Assembly: GCA_044221135.1 (NCBI GenBank)
Contig: JBGAPT010000015.1
Span: 1 to 41,542 of the forward strand
Reading direction: 5' to 3'
From: UBA4722 sp044221135
Lineage (GTDB): Bacteria; Pseudomonadota; Gammaproteobacteria; DSM-16500
Length of the DNA stretch: 41,542 bases
Shown here: positions 8,808 through 17,071 of the stretch, piece by piece
How positions within the stretch are numbered: the first letter of the stretch is position 1
How the letters are laid out: every line of letters starts with the position of its first letter
Program-made: the position numbers and the translations under genes
Notes under the pieces: model-generated
The model's database searches: none
Told to the model about the DNA's origin: nothing
The model's input: only the letters and a program-made list of their open reading frames with translations

Positions 8808-9983
8808 TTATAGTAACAAAACCTCCCCAACCCCCTCCAATAACCGCCCAAAATCCTCCTCCGTATGCGCCGCCGTCAAACAAAATCGGATACGGCTTTT
8901 CCCAATGGAAACAGAAGGCGGGCGAATGGTTGCGCCCAGGATGCCTTGGTCTTGTAATAATTGACTGATCATGATTGTCTTGTTCGCATCGCCAATAATC
9001 CAAGGTACAATGTGCGTATCTGAGTGGCCATAATCCAAATTATTTTTTTGTAAATACGCTCGAAAACGCATCGCATAATTGGCAATACGCAGACGTTCTT
9101 GTTTCATTTGAGGCAGTATTTCCAGCGCTGCATCAATAGCCCCTAAAATCGCAGGAGAAATGCCAGTGGAATAAATCAATCCCTTGCATTTATTAATAAG
9201 ATACTCACGCATCCTGTCCGAGCAGGCAATGTAAGCACCAAAACTACCTAGTGCTTTACTGAATGTGCCCATGATCATATCAATATCGGCAGCATACTCT
9301 GATGCTTTACCATAACCTGATTCACCATAAACGCCTACAGCATGTGCATCGTCTACATATAAAAAAGCGTTATTCTCTTTTGCAATTGCAATTAATTTTT
9401 TAAAATCAACTTGATCACCATCCATGCTATAGATAGATTCAACAATAATAAATTTAGGACGTGTATCGTGAACATTTTTTTTTAATAGTGTGTCTAAATG
9501 GATTAAATCATTGTGTTGAAAACGGTTTAAATCTGCTAAAAAACGTGTTGTTGCCAATAAACTATTATGACAAAGACGATCGCAAAAAACGAGCGGCTTT
9601 GATTTTAAAACACGCGGATCTAATAAAGCTTCTAATACAGTCGTATTGGCTTGATAGCCTGCACCTAAAATTAAAGCAGCGGGTTTGCCCATGCTGAAAG
9701 CTATTTTTTTTTCTAATGCATCATAAAGAGAAAAATTACCTGAAACGAGGCGTGATGAAGCAGAACCCACACCGAATGTTTTCGCATAGTCTTGACTACG
9801 TTCAATTAATAAAGGATGTTTAGCCAACCCTAAATAATCACTAGAGGAAAAATTTATTAATTTTTTGCCGCGATAATTTAAATAGAGAGCGCTTGAATGA
9901 TTGTCTATCACATCATAGCTTTTTAATTCACGGGGATATTTATTGGTATTCAGAAATGTTTGATAAAATTGTTCTTTGGACAT
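8808..9983 (-). CDS. bioF: 8-amino-7-oxononanoate synthase (BioF-type PLP enzyme)
   Basis: Alpha-oxoamine synthase, 391 residues, normal for the family. BioF condenses pimeloyl-ACP/CoA with L-alanine to make 8-amino-7-oxononanoate in cytosolic biotin synthesis. Visible signatures: FSSSDYLGLAKHP near residue 45, GSASSRLVSGN (about 73), the cofactor aspartate/histidine region VDDAHAVGVYGESGYG (about 200-215), and the PLP lysine in GTFSKALGSFGAY (about K243). Relatives with the same fold (2-amino-3-ketobutyrate ligase, LqsA/CqsA autoinducer synthases, serine palmitoyltransferase) cannot be fully excluded. The nearby bioH and a BirA-type operator at the start favour BioF. ATG 9983 has an AAGAG ribosome site that lies inside that operator. 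The gene is separated from upstream hpf by a terminator, so it is probably transcribed on its own. Confidence 0.82.
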   Translation of the reverse strand: MSKEQFYQTFLNTNKYPRELKSYDVIDNHSSALYLNYRGKKLINFSSSDYLGLAKHPLLIERSQDYAKTFGVGSASSRLVSGNFSLYDALEKKIAFSMGKPAALILGAGYQANTTVLEALLDPRVLKSKPLVFCDRLCHNSLLATTRFLADLNRFQHNDLIHLDTLLKKNVHDTRPKFIIVESIYSMDGDQVDFKKLIAIAKENNAFLYVDDAHAVGVYGESGYGKASEYAADIDMIMGTFSKALGSFGAYIACSDRMREYLINKCKGLIYSTGISPAILGAIDAALEILPQMKQERLRIANYAMRFRAYLQKNNLDYGHSDTHIVPWIIGDANKTIMISQLLQDQGILGATIRPPSVSIGKSRIRFCLTAAHTEEDFGRLLEGVGEVLLL

Positions 9984-9984
9984 G

Positions 9985-10010
9985 GTTAACTCTTTAGTAG
10001 TAGTGTTAAC
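9985..10010 (-). promoter_or_regulatory. Candidate BirA (biotin repressor) operator of bioF
   Basis: Two GTTAAC half-sites (9985-9990 and 10005-10010) are separated by exactly 14 bases and sit immediately upstream of the bioF ATG, overlapping its ribosome site. BirA operators in proteobacteria are described as TTGTTAAC-type half-sites about 14-16 bases apart in inverted array. The GTTAAC cores and spacing fit, but the outer TT/AA bases do not. Confidence 0.45.
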
Positions 10011-10021
10011 GCCTCTTCAGT

Positions 10022-10054
10022 TAAAAAAATACCCTTCCCATAAGGTGGGAAGGG
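10022..10054 (-). terminator. Rho-independent terminator of hpf
   Basis: Read on the minus strand: CCCTTCCCACCTTATGGGAAGGG (10054-10032), a 9-bp perfect stem with a small loop, then TATTTTTTT (10031-10023). It lies just after the hpf stop and before bioF. Confidence 0.9.
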
Positions 10055-10068
10055 CAGACAAATGCATG

Positions 10069-10455
10069 TTAATGAATAGTCTTATCTTCAATTTCAATAT
10101 ATAAATTGTCAGCTTTTTCCTGTGCTGTCCGGCAATGATTTTTTACATCACCCCGACGTCGATGTGTGTAGTTGCTGATTTGGCGTTTCAGTGCATTAAA
10201 CGCATTACGTACCGCAATATACACATCTTCATTTGCTTTGCTGTCAACCACCAACTCTTTGCCAGGGACATTTACATCAATATGCACACTGAATAATTTT
10301 CCCTGACGTTTGTGTTTTTGTGGCGATTCAACAACAACATGACAATTTTGAATTTGTTGAAAAAACTGAGTGAGCTTTTCTGCTTTTTTACGAATATTCT
10401 CTTCTAGCGCTTTTGAACCTAAACTATCACGAATTGTTATTTGGATTGGAATCAT
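10069..10455 (-). CDS. hpf: Ribosome hibernation promoting factor (HPF/YfiA family)
   Basis: 128 residues. It has the S30AE fold signature: an N-terminal strand MIPIQITIRDS, helix KALEENIRKKAEKLTQFF, the strand pair CHVVVESP and FSVHIDVNVPGKELVVD, then NEDVYIAVRNAFNALKRQI followed by a basic turn YTHRRRGD. The protein binds the decoding centre of the 30S subunit in stationary phase or stress and favours inactive ribosomes. The C-terminal extension after RRRGD is about 30 residues, longer than E. coli short HPF and without the dimerisation domain of long HPF. The start is supported by AAGGAGA six bases before the ATG. It is transcribed alone and ends at a strong terminator. It does not sit beside rpoN as it does in many gammaproteobacteria. 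Confidence 0.92.
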   Translation of the reverse strand: MIPIQITIRDSLGSKALEENIRKKAEKLTQFFQQIQNCHVVVESPQKHKRQGKLFSVHIDVNVPGKELVVDSKANEDVYIAVRNAFNALKRQISNYTHRRRGDVKNHCRTAQEKADNLYIEIEDKTIH

Positions 10456-10619
10456 AAAATGTCTCCTTCTCTTTATAATAATTACTGTTGATTTTTTTAT
10501 GGTTATCTTTAAGCTAGCGATGATATGAAATTAGCATCTCCTATTAATCAGTTCAATTGTGTGTCTATAATAAGTATAGACCGTCGGTTAACTATTTCCA
10601 CTTTTTACCTATTATTATC

Positions 10620-11372
10620 ATGCCAAATTTACTCCATTTAAATGTAATTGGGAAGGGGCCGCCGCTTGTATTATTACATGGTTGGGGATGGCATTCCGGT
10701 ATCTGGTCACCGCTCATCCCTTATCTTGCTGATAAATTTCAGCTATTTATACCTGATTTACCGGGGTTTGGTAAAAGCCCTGTGTTAACAGAGCATTACA
10801 CATTTGATACGATTGCATCCCAGTTATTCAAAATCGTTCCAGCCGATGCGGTATGGTTAGGCTGGTCGTTAGGCGGTATGTTGGCTTGGTGGGTTGCATC
10901 GTATTATCCAGAAAAAGTCACTCGTTTAATTACAGTAGCTGCCTCACCTAAATTCCTGAGTGATGAAAAGTGGCCTGGTGTGCCTGATGCTGTTTTAAAA
11001 AAATTTTCAACTCAGTTGGTTAATGAGTATCAAGAAACATTGTATGATTTTTTGCGATTGCAATTACGAGGAAGCCCAAAAAGCAATGCGTTATTGACTG
11101 AATTAAAAGCGCAATTATCACCTATAGAGGAGACTGCTTTAATGGGAGGGTTGCGATTACTCCATGAAACAGATTTAAGGCCTCAATTAGCAGCTATCAA
11201 AATGCCTAGTTTACATATTTTGGGCGGGCTGGACAGGCTTGTGCCTGCGAGTGTCATGCAGTATTTGCAGCCTTTAGTACCTTATGGAAAATGCGAAGTA
11301 ATTAAAGGGGCTGGGCATATTCCGTTTTTGTCGCATCGGGAGGAGTTTTTGGGGATGTTGGGTAGCGCATAA
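10620..11372 (+). CDS. bioH: Pimeloyl-ACP methyl ester carboxylesterase BioH
   Basis: Alpha/beta hydrolase that removes the methyl group from pimeloyl-ACP methyl ester, ending pimelate chain synthesis for biotin. I chose ATG 10620 (MPNLLHLNVIGKGPP): it gives 250 residues, close to E. coli BioH (256), whereas the longer frame starts with a TTG and adds 21 non-homologous residues. The triad is visible: Ser83 in GWSLGG, Asp in LGGLDRLVP (about 205) and His233 in GAGHIPF. The oxyanion region LLHGWGWHSGIW (about 20-30) and LIPDLPGFGKS are typical. No strong ribosome site is seen. Convergent with the downstream hydratase-like gene, with a 29-bp inverted repeat between them. Confidence 0.9.
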   Translation: MPNLLHLNVIGKGPPLVLLHGWGWHSGIWSPLIPYLADKFQLFIPDLPGFGKSPVLTEHYTFDTIASQLFKIVPADAVWLGWSLGGMLAWWVASYYPEKVTRLITVAASPKFLSDEKWPGVPDAVLKKFSTQLVNEYQETLYDFLRLQLRGSPKSNALLTELKAQLSPIEETALMGGLRLLHETDLRPQLAAIKMPSLHILGGLDRLVPASVMQYLQPLVPYGKCEVIKGAGHIPFLSHREEFLGMLGSA

Positions 11373-11400
11373 CTATTCAGCAAATTTCACTACTGCTCCA

Positions 11401-11486
11401 ATCGTGCCCGTGCCCGCGTGCGTGCCCGTCTTTTCCCATGTATTACGCAGAGAAAAAACGGGCACGCACGCGGGCACGGGCACGAT
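11401..11486. repeat. GTGCCCGCGTGCGT palindrome, perfect 29-bp arms; possible bidirectional terminator
   Basis: Left arm 11401-11429 begins ATCGTGCCCGTGCCCGCG. Right arm 11458-11486 is its exact reverse complement, with a 28-base loop. It is very GC-rich compared with its surroundings. It lies between two convergent genes (bioH ends 11372, the hydratase-like gene ends 11492) and adjoins T-rich and A-rich runs, so it could stop transcription from both sides. A second member of the family lies at 14547-14739. Confidence 0.9.
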
Positions 11487-11491
11487 AAGAG

Positions 11492-12532
11492 CTACTTCGA
11501 AAACTGAGCATTCACCACTCCATCAGATACACTTTCTAATTCTGCCGGCTCCCACCGCGGTGCACGATCTTTATCAATCAGCACCGCGCGGATGCCTTCA
11601 AAAAAATCGTGAGATTGTGCAAAATACAAAGATAAACGCTCTTCCATTTGCATACAGGCATCAAAATCCAAGTCTTTACCTATCTGTAATTCACGCAACG
11701 ATATTTTTAAACTCGTCGGTGATTTTGTCAGTATGTTTTCTGCGGTTTTTATACACCAGGCACTTCCTTCCGCTGTCAATGCTTGTAAAATTTCCTCTAC
11801 TGTTTTTTTTGAAAAACAAATTTCTATTTCTTTATGATGTGTTAATAAAGATGATTCCGGCGTATTGACGGAGAAAGATTGAATAATGTTTGTGATGGCC
11901 ATTTTATTTGGCAATGCAGATTCTGCTAATTTTTTTAATAAAAGTGCTTGTGCATCGGCTGCAATGACTGTATCGACTAAACCCAGCGCCAAGCAATCCT
12001 GATAAGCAATACGTTCGCCTGTTAATCCTAAATAATATCCCATCTGATAAGGTAAGCGGGATAAAAAATAAGAAGCGCCAATATCAGGAAAATAGCCAAT
12101 GCCCGTTTCTGGCATAGCAAATGACATATTTTCTGTTGCAATACGGTGCGAACCATGAATAGAAATACCGGCACCGCCACCTATTGTGATCCCATCGAGT
12201 AATGCAATATAGGGTTTTGGAAAATGGAAAATTTGCCGATTCAAATTGTATTCATATCGAAAAAAATCCGCCAGGGTTGGATCGTTTGCTAATTTTTTTT
12301 CATAGATATAACGGATATCGCCTCCTGCACAAAAAGCACGACCGGGAGCGGCGCGAATGATGACGGCTTTGATAGAGGATTTTGATGCCCAGCTTGTTAA
12401 CTGATGATGCAACGCATTCAACATCGCAGGGTTAATCGCATTTAATGCTTGCGGACGTTGCAAGGTGATGATGCCTAAATCGCCGTTTTGACCTGGCATT
12501 TCTGTAAAATTAACTTCACTGTTAAGCGGCAT
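11492..12532 (-). CDS. 3-hydroxyisobutyryl-CoA hydrolase / enoyl-CoA hydratase family protein
   Basis: 346 residues from ATG 12532 (MPLNSEVNF). GGAGG lies 11 bases upstream, and an ATG at 12601 has no ribosome site. Crotonase-fold signatures: ITLQRPQALNAIN, GRAFCAGGDIRY (oxyanion), DGITIGGGAGISIHG (oxyanion) and PETGIGYFPDIGASYFLSRL. The C-terminal ECH_2 features of hydroxyisobutyryl-CoA hydrolases are present: MEERLSLYFAQSHDFFEGI then AVLIDKDRAPRWEP. The length matches that subfamily rather than the roughly 260-residue hydratases. In valine breakdown the enzyme cleaves 3-hydroxyisobutyryl-CoA. No other valine-degradation gene is in the window, so the true substrate is uncertain. Confidence 0.85.
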   Translation of the reverse strand: MPLNSEVNFTEMPGQNGDLGIITLQRPQALNAINPAMLNALHHQLTSWASKSSIKAVIIRAAPGRAFCAGGDIRYIYEKKLANDPTLADFFRYEYNLNRQIFHFPKPYIALLDGITIGGGAGISIHGSHRIATENMSFAMPETGIGYFPDIGASYFLSRLPYQMGYYLGLTGERIAYQDCLALGLVDTVIAADAQALLLKKLAESALPNKMAITNIIQSFSVNTPESSLLTHHKEIEICFSKKTVEEILQALTAEGSAWCIKTAENILTKSPTSLKISLRELQIGKDLDFDACMQMEERLSLYFAQSHDFFEGIRAVLIDKDRAPRWEPAELESVSDGVVNAQFSK

Positions 12533-12732
12533 TTTATCTTTATCCTCCGGCTTGAATTCATTGAGAAAAATCTTATATCTGTTATAACACGATGATCTCA
12601 TTAAGAAAATATATTTATGAAGACCGTAGATTTTTTGCCTAAGTGACCTACACTGAAATTAGAACAATTCAGATCATACGAGGAGTGCTCTTGCTATAAC
12701 AATTCAAACAATTTAGATGAGGGGGGCACGGT

Positions 12733-13428
12733 ATGAAAAGTTACATTTCAGCGATAGCAGTCGGTCTTATGTTAGTTATCTTAAATCCTGCGGCAAATGC
12801 CAAATCGTTTGGTGCAAATCTCTGTGCCAATGATTCAAGGTTTTATTGTTATAAAGTCAAAAGTGGTGATACATGGCAACGATTTGGCGCGCAGCGTGAT
12901 CTTGTCATGCGTATCAATAGAATCAATATCCGTTTACATCCAGGCATGATTATTGCTGTTCCTAATAATCCTGATCATACAGATATGTTGGAATACGCGC
13001 CTCTCAGCAGGCAAATAAAGCCTACAGGAGAGAAAATTATTTTAGTTTCTATCCATGAAAAGCAATTGGCATTTGGTGCGTATGATGCAGACGGTACTTT
13101 ACAATATTGGGGACCTGTGTCTGGCGGTAAAGGGTATTGCGCTGATATAGGACGTGGTTGTCATACTGCACTGGGGCAATACACCATATACCGTAAAGAA
13201 GGTGCGGGGTGTAAGTCTACGAAATTTCCTGTAGGACGGGGTGGTGCGCCTATGCCTTATTGTATGTATTTTCATGGCGGATTTGCGATGCATGGTTCTT
13301 ATGATGTGCCGGGTTATAATGCAAGCCATGGGTGCTTACGAATGTTCGTGAATGATGCGCAATGGTTAAATCAGGAATTTACACCGGGGAGTTCTGTGAC
13401 GGTGGTGGTTAAGAGTAGTCAGATTTAA
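12733..13428 (+). CDS. Periplasmic L,D-transpeptidase with LysM domain
   Basis: 231 residues. Signal peptide MKSYISAIAVGLMLVILNP with cleavage after ANA (about residue 23). LysM-like peptidoglycan binding at about 38-77 (YKVKSGDTWQRFG, then LHPGMIIAVPNNP). A YkuD catalytic domain follows: ILVSIHEKQLAFGAYD, then HGGFAMHGS and ASHGCLRM, with nucleophile Cys201 and His199. Such enzymes make 3-3 peptidoglycan cross-links or attach proteins to the wall. Extra cysteines (CANDSRFYCY, GYCADIGRGC, GAGCKS, MPYCMY) could form disulfides in the periplasm. GAGGGGGG just before the ATG is a strong ribosome site. It is divergent from the hydratase-like gene. Confidence 0.92.
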   Translation: MKSYISAIAVGLMLVILNPAANAKSFGANLCANDSRFYCYKVKSGDTWQRFGAQRDLVMRINRINIRLHPGMIIAVPNNPDHTDMLEYAPLSRQIKPTGEKIILVSIHEKQLAFGAYDADGTLQYWGPVSGGKGYCADIGRGCHTALGQYTIYRKEGAGCKSTKFPVGRGGAPMPYCMYFHGGFAMHGSYDVPGYNASHGCLRMFVNDAQWLNQEFTPGSSVTVVVKSSQI

Positions 13429-13546
13429 GGGAGTGGTTGCTCTTTTATGTTTTGCTTTTTATGTGTCATCCCCATTTTTACATGTCATCTCTGTTTTTTT
13501 TATATGTCATCTCTGGTTTTTTTATATGTCATCCCCGCCTCCACCT

Positions 13547-13683
13547 TGTCATCCCCGCGAAGGCGGGGACCCATTATGACTTACCTCTTACCTACATTAT
13601 TTTTTGATCATTCAATTTTCATTGTACTGATTTATCGTTTGAGGGTATTTGCTGAATGGGTCCCCGCTTTCGCGGGGATGACA
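13547..13683. repeat. Palindromic element copy 4 (orientation A)
   Basis: The core has the standard ends. The left flank (13455-13546) carries four tips with poly-T spacers (ATGTCATCTCTG with TTTTTTTATA), and the right flank (13684-13790) carries the mirror units (GATGACATTATAAAAG three times). The interior ACTGATTTATCGTTTGAGGG is identical to copy 8, so these two share a subfamily. Confidence 0.92.
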
Positions 13684-13832
13684 AGGTGGAAGCGGGGATG
13701 ACATTATAAAAGTGGAGATAATATTATAAAAGTCGAGATGACATTATAAAAGCGGAGATGATATATAAAAATCAGGAGCAATGTTTGTAATGGGGAGGAT
13801 GATAGGTTCTAAGCTAACAAATACAAAAAAAC

Positions 13833-14342
13833 CTAACTCGTTTCAGCCAATTCTTTTTTCTTCACCGGCTTTGCTTTCTTTTGGAATTTTGCTTGGCGAC
13901 AATTTGCTGAATATTGTGCTTCTTCTTCTGTGACCAGGCTGGTGGGGTTACCATCCAGATCAATCCGTGTTGCACCTGCGATCATATTGCGGTGATAAGA
14001 GGCAGAGCTGACATAATACGCAAGACTGTTCACCATGCACGCTTTATCATTTAACACAATAGTGTCTATACCGCCTAACCGTATCACCAAATCTTGCTTA
14101 ATCCCTATTTTCAAAGGCTGAATTTCTTGCATTTCTTTAAAGCAAGCGGGAAAGTGTGCTTTGAGGAGCTCGACGCCATATTGAGCATGTTCAAGCCAAG
14201 CGGGTTTTGGTTTGACGTTATTGCTGGGCTTGGCTTGTTTTTGCTGAGGTCTTTTAGCTTTTTCTGCAGGCGTTGGAGTGGGGGTAGAAGATGAGCTGAG
14301 TGCTAGCGCTTCTAATTGTTCTTTTAAGGTTAAATTACTCAT
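13833..14342 (-). CDS. ProQ/FinO-domain RNA chaperone
   Basis: 169 residues. The FinO/ProQ fold occupies about 45-140: HFPACFKEMQEIQPLKIGIK, NSLAYYVSSASYHRNMIAGA, then TRIDLDGNPTSLVTEEEAQY. Disordered ends flank it: a Ser/Thr/Pro then Lys/Gln-rich N-terminal arm and a Lys-rich C-terminal tail (KKAKPVKKKE). Proteins of this family bind structured RNAs, matching sRNAs to mRNAs. Legionella RocC, a relative, represses competence genes. The ribosome site TAGGAG is 6 bases before the ATG. It lacks the Hfq-like C-terminal domain of E. coli ProQ and is nearer to the short type. The target is unknown. Confidence 0.88.
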   Translation of the reverse strand: MSNLTLKEQLEALALSSSSTPTPTPAEKAKRPQQKQAKPSNNVKPKPAWLEHAQYGVELLKAHFPACFKEMQEIQPLKIGIKQDLVIRLGGIDTIVLNDKACMVNSLAYYVSSASYHRNMIAGATRIDLDGNPTSLVTEEEAQYSANCRQAKFQKKAKPVKKKELAETS

Positions 14343-14546
14343 GAAGTACTCCTACGGAATGAGGCTGGGGATTAGCAAATGACACAGGCATTGGATTATT
14401 ATCACACTTTCTTGTTTAAAAAAACGCATTATACACTTTCCACGCTATTCTGCAAAAATAATTGAGGACATGCCTTCACGCGTACTTTAATAATTTTTTT
14501 GGCTAAAATCAACTTTGTTCAGGGTCTTTAATAACAAGGAGTTATT

Positions 14547-14739
14547 GCGATTTTACCACTGACCTAATCGTGCCCGCGTGCGTCTTTTCGATTAACTTTA
14601 ATCCGTCATACATTTTGGCATCCTATCTGAAATAATAGCTCTATTGTTGGAATAGTAATTAAAATGGCTAAGGCTTTTGATAAAACATAAGAAAAGACGC
14701 ACGCGGGCACGGGCACGATTGGGTCAGTGGTAAAATCGC
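14547..14739. repeat. GTGCCCGCGTGCGT element with long inverted ends (MITE-like)
   Basis: Left end 14547-14589 (GCGATTTTACCACTGACC, then AATCGTGCCCGCGTGCGTC, then TTTTC) is matched by the reverse complement at 14691-14739, with one substitution and a 6-base GTGCCC insertion. The interior (about 100 bp) is AT-rich and has no ORF. The symmetry extends beyond the GC-rich part into ordinary-looking DNA (GCGATTTTACCACTGAC), the same mirrored-flank behaviour as the main element family. It lies in the 660-bp gap between the ProQ-like gene and the next gene. Confidence 0.9.
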
Positions 14740-14857
14740 TAAATCATTACAGAATTTTTATTATAAAAAATGTTTTTGTTGCTGTTTTAAAAGAATACCC
14801 ATAGAATTCTATTCCTATTTCTCTCAGTCACATGAATGTTCGCTGAATTGTGTCATT

Positions 14858-14884
14858 GTCATCTTGAGTGAAGCGAAGGATGAC
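14858..14884. repeat. Short GTCATC-GATGAC hairpin repeat
   Basis: GTCATCTTGAGTGAAGCG then AAGGATGAC. The six outer bases are complementary. The motif resembles widely scattered proteobacterial intergenic repeats of the type TCATCCTGAGCGAAGCGAAG. Single copy here. Confidence 0.6.
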
Positions 14885-15003
14885 AACTAGTACTACATAA
14901 AAATGATACAGTTAATAAACACTCTTCTAAGTGAGAGATTTCTTGTGTAGTAATGGTTATGATGTAGCCCAAAGAAATATTTTTAATTTTAGGAGATATG
15001 ATT

Positions 15004-16113
15004 ATGAGTTTGAGTTCTAGGCGTGCACGTTCAACTGCGGATTTTTTTCAAGCATTTTCAGGAAATGTTCATCAAGCAACAACCACAGCTAGTCTTGGTG
15101 CTGTCGGCGTGGCAGGAGCGGTAGAGGGTGTAGAGATTGCTAGGGCAGGAGCAAGTGCAAGTTCATTTACACTGGGAGGATTTCCTTTTAATCATCCTTT
15201 CCTGGCGCCCGCTGTCAGCCTTGGAATGGGTATTTGCCGAGCTTTCGATGGGGCGTCGGATTTGGCGGCTAGTTTTTTATACGAATCTGAGTATTTATTA
15301 GGAGAAGAATTTAAGCACAAAGATCACAGAATACCATTGAAATGGCTTGGCGGTGCAGGACGTGCACGCCTGAGTGGTTTATACAAAGAAGTAACAGCGG
15401 CATCCCTCATTTATTTTGGTGTGACCGGAATTGAAGCTGCAGCAGCAGGTTCTTTTTCATCAGCGTTCTCGCTAGGATGCATGGGGCTGGCGACTGCAGC
15501 TGCAGCGGACTTTGCTGTTAAACTAGCACTTCTTTTTGAGAAAAAAGGCCGCACTAACGCAGAGCTAGCCACAGAGGTAGCATCCGTTGTGTTCCAGGGT
15601 CTACAAGCGGCTGGTTGGTACTTGTTACCTACGAATCCTCTATTGGGTGCTTGTTTCTTGGGCGCTGCTTTTTTATATAGACTGTGTTGGGAGGGTAGTT
15701 TAGCACGCGATACATTTAATGATGGGGCCTCTCTTGTAAAGGCTAGTGGTTTGTTCCAGCGCGCTCCCGAGCAAAAGTTGACGCTTCCTATCACGACTCG
15801 AGAACTCTTTGATCAAAATAAGAGCAAAAACACCGATCAATATAGGGGGCTAGCAACTCTGATAAAAGAGCAAGACAATACTAGCTACAGTTTTTGTGGT
15901 GAGAATGGTGAGCAAGAAACAGAGCTATCTAATGCAATGCCACGCACTGGGATGACGGCGTCTAATGCTACAATTTCTTCTGTCAAGAATGCAGCTCTTT
16001 TCCAAGAAATAAGGCGGGCACCAGGTGGGAGCCAGGTAAGAGTCGAGGAGGTGGAACCACCGCTAGTGGTAAGAAAGGCTGAGGAGCGCTATGTTCCTCG
16101 AACACTAAAATAA
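15004..16113 (+). CDS. Membrane-active Ala/Gly-rich protein of unknown function
   Basis: 369 residues from ATG 15004 (MSLSSRRARST). AGGAG at 14991-14995 is correctly spaced for this ATG and too close to the ATG at 14998. I do not recognise it. There are several hydrophobic, Ala/Gly/Ser-rich segments: about 30-50 (SLGAVGVAGAVEGVEIARAG), 65-80, 125-165 (ASLIYFGVTGIEAAAAG, then FSLGCMGLATAAAADFAVKL) and 190-220 (YLLPTNPLLGACFLGAAFLY). These are consistent with four to six membrane helices or hairpins. The last 120 residues are hydrophilic and look cytosolic or disordered. There is no cleavable signal. An N-terminal basic stretch followed by hydrophobic hairpins and a polar tail is common among host-membrane-targeted effectors, but this is composition only. 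Confidence 0.75.
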   Translation: MSLSSRRARSTADFFQAFSGNVHQATTTASLGAVGVAGAVEGVEIARAGASASSFTLGGFPFNHPFLAPAVSLGMGICRAFDGASDLAASFLYESEYLLGEEFKHKDHRIPLKWLGGAGRARLSGLYKEVTAASLIYFGVTGIEAAAAGSFSSAFSLGCMGLATAAAADFAVKLALLFEKKGRTNAELATEVASVVFQGLQAAGWYLLPTNPLLGACFLGAAFLYRLCWEGSLARDTFNDGASLVKASGLFQRAPEQKLTLPITTRELFDQNKSKNTDQYRGLATLIKEQDNTSYSFCGENGEQETELSNAMPRTGMTASNATISSVKNAALFQEIRRAPGGSQVRVEEVEPPLVVRKAEERYVPRTLK

Positions 16114-16399
16114 TAAAGATAGCCCTATTATTTTCGCCTTCTGTTTTAAACGGAAGGCGGATCTAATACACATAAACAAAACAAGCTAGATTTTAAAACT
16201 ATCAATCACTGCACTTGAAGTATTAGCTACCTTATTTCTTGATCATTCAATTACAATTTACTCATCTCGTTGTGGCTGCTTCTTCCCCAATCCTATCTAT
16301 TGTATTCATTGTTATTTGAAAGTGTTCATTTAATTGTGTCATCCCCATTTTTTATTCTGTCATCCCTGCTTCCTACTCTGTTATTCCTGCTTCCCACTC

Positions 16400-16537
16400 T
16401 GTCATTCCCGCGAAAGCGGGAACCTATTATGACTAACCTCTTACTTTGTTTTTATTCTTAGCAATGAAATTTTCATTATGCTTTTTTATCGTTAGGAGGC
16501 AATTGCAAAATGGGTCCCCGCTTTCGCGGGGATGACA
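16400..16537. repeat. Palindromic element copy 5 (orientation A)
   Basis: The left end is a variant, TGTCATTCCCGCGAAAGCGG then GAACCTATT; the right end is standard. Copy 6 carries exactly the same variant at its right end, so copies 5 and 6 are inverted duplicates of each other. Left flank tips (about 16335-16399) read CTGTCATCCCTGCTTCCCA-like. Confidence 0.93.
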
Positions 16538-16578
16538 GTGTGGGCGGGAACGACAGAGTGGGAAGCGGGAACGACAGA

Positions 16579-17071
16579 TTAATACTTCACTTCTCAATAA
16601 CAATTAATAACTATTTACCCCATGATGTGTCATCCCTGCTTTTCATTCTGTCATTCCTGCTTTTATTCTGTCATCCCCGCTTTTATTCTGTCATCCCCGC
16701 CCACACTGTCATCCCCGCGAAAACGGGGACCCATTTTGCAATTGCCTCCTAACGATAAAAAAGCATAATGAAAATTTCATTGCTAAGAATAAAAACAAAG
16801 TAAGAGGTTAGTCATAATAGGTTCCCGCTTTCGCGGGAATGACAGAGTGGGAAGCGGGAACGACAGAATGGGAAACAGAAATGACAGAGTGAAAGCGGGG
16901 ATGACAGAATAAAAGCGGGGATGACAGAATAAAAGCAGGAATGACAGAGTGGAAAGCAGAAATGACGGAGTGGAAAGCAGGAATGAGAGTGAAAGCGGAG
17001 ATGACAGAATGAAAAGCAGGGATGACACATCATGCGGTAAATAGTTATTAATTTGAGAAGTGAAGTATTAA
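16579..17071. repeat. Palindromic element copy 6 with long mirrored arms (about 490 bp)
   Basis: The core 16707-16844 is the reverse complement of copy 5. The arms mirror each other out to TTAATACTTCACTTCTCA (16579) and TGAGAAGTGAAGTATTAA (ends 17071), including ordinary DNA such as TTAATAACTATTTACC and CATGATGTGTCATCCCTGC. The left arm has about 4 tip units and the right arm about 9 (GGGGATGACAGAATAAAAGC type, 18-20 bp), so unit number differs while the ends stay matched. Stop-free frames here encode only repeat translation and are not genes. Confidence 0.93.

Noticed and set aside
10557..10619. N-terminal extension of BioH from a TTG start
   Set aside because: The added residues are not BioH-like; ATG 10620 gives the normal length and catalytic residue positions.
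11404..11868. 154-codon plus-strand frame
   Set aside because: It starts in the GC-rich palindrome and runs antisense through the hydratase-like gene, whose motifs are clear.
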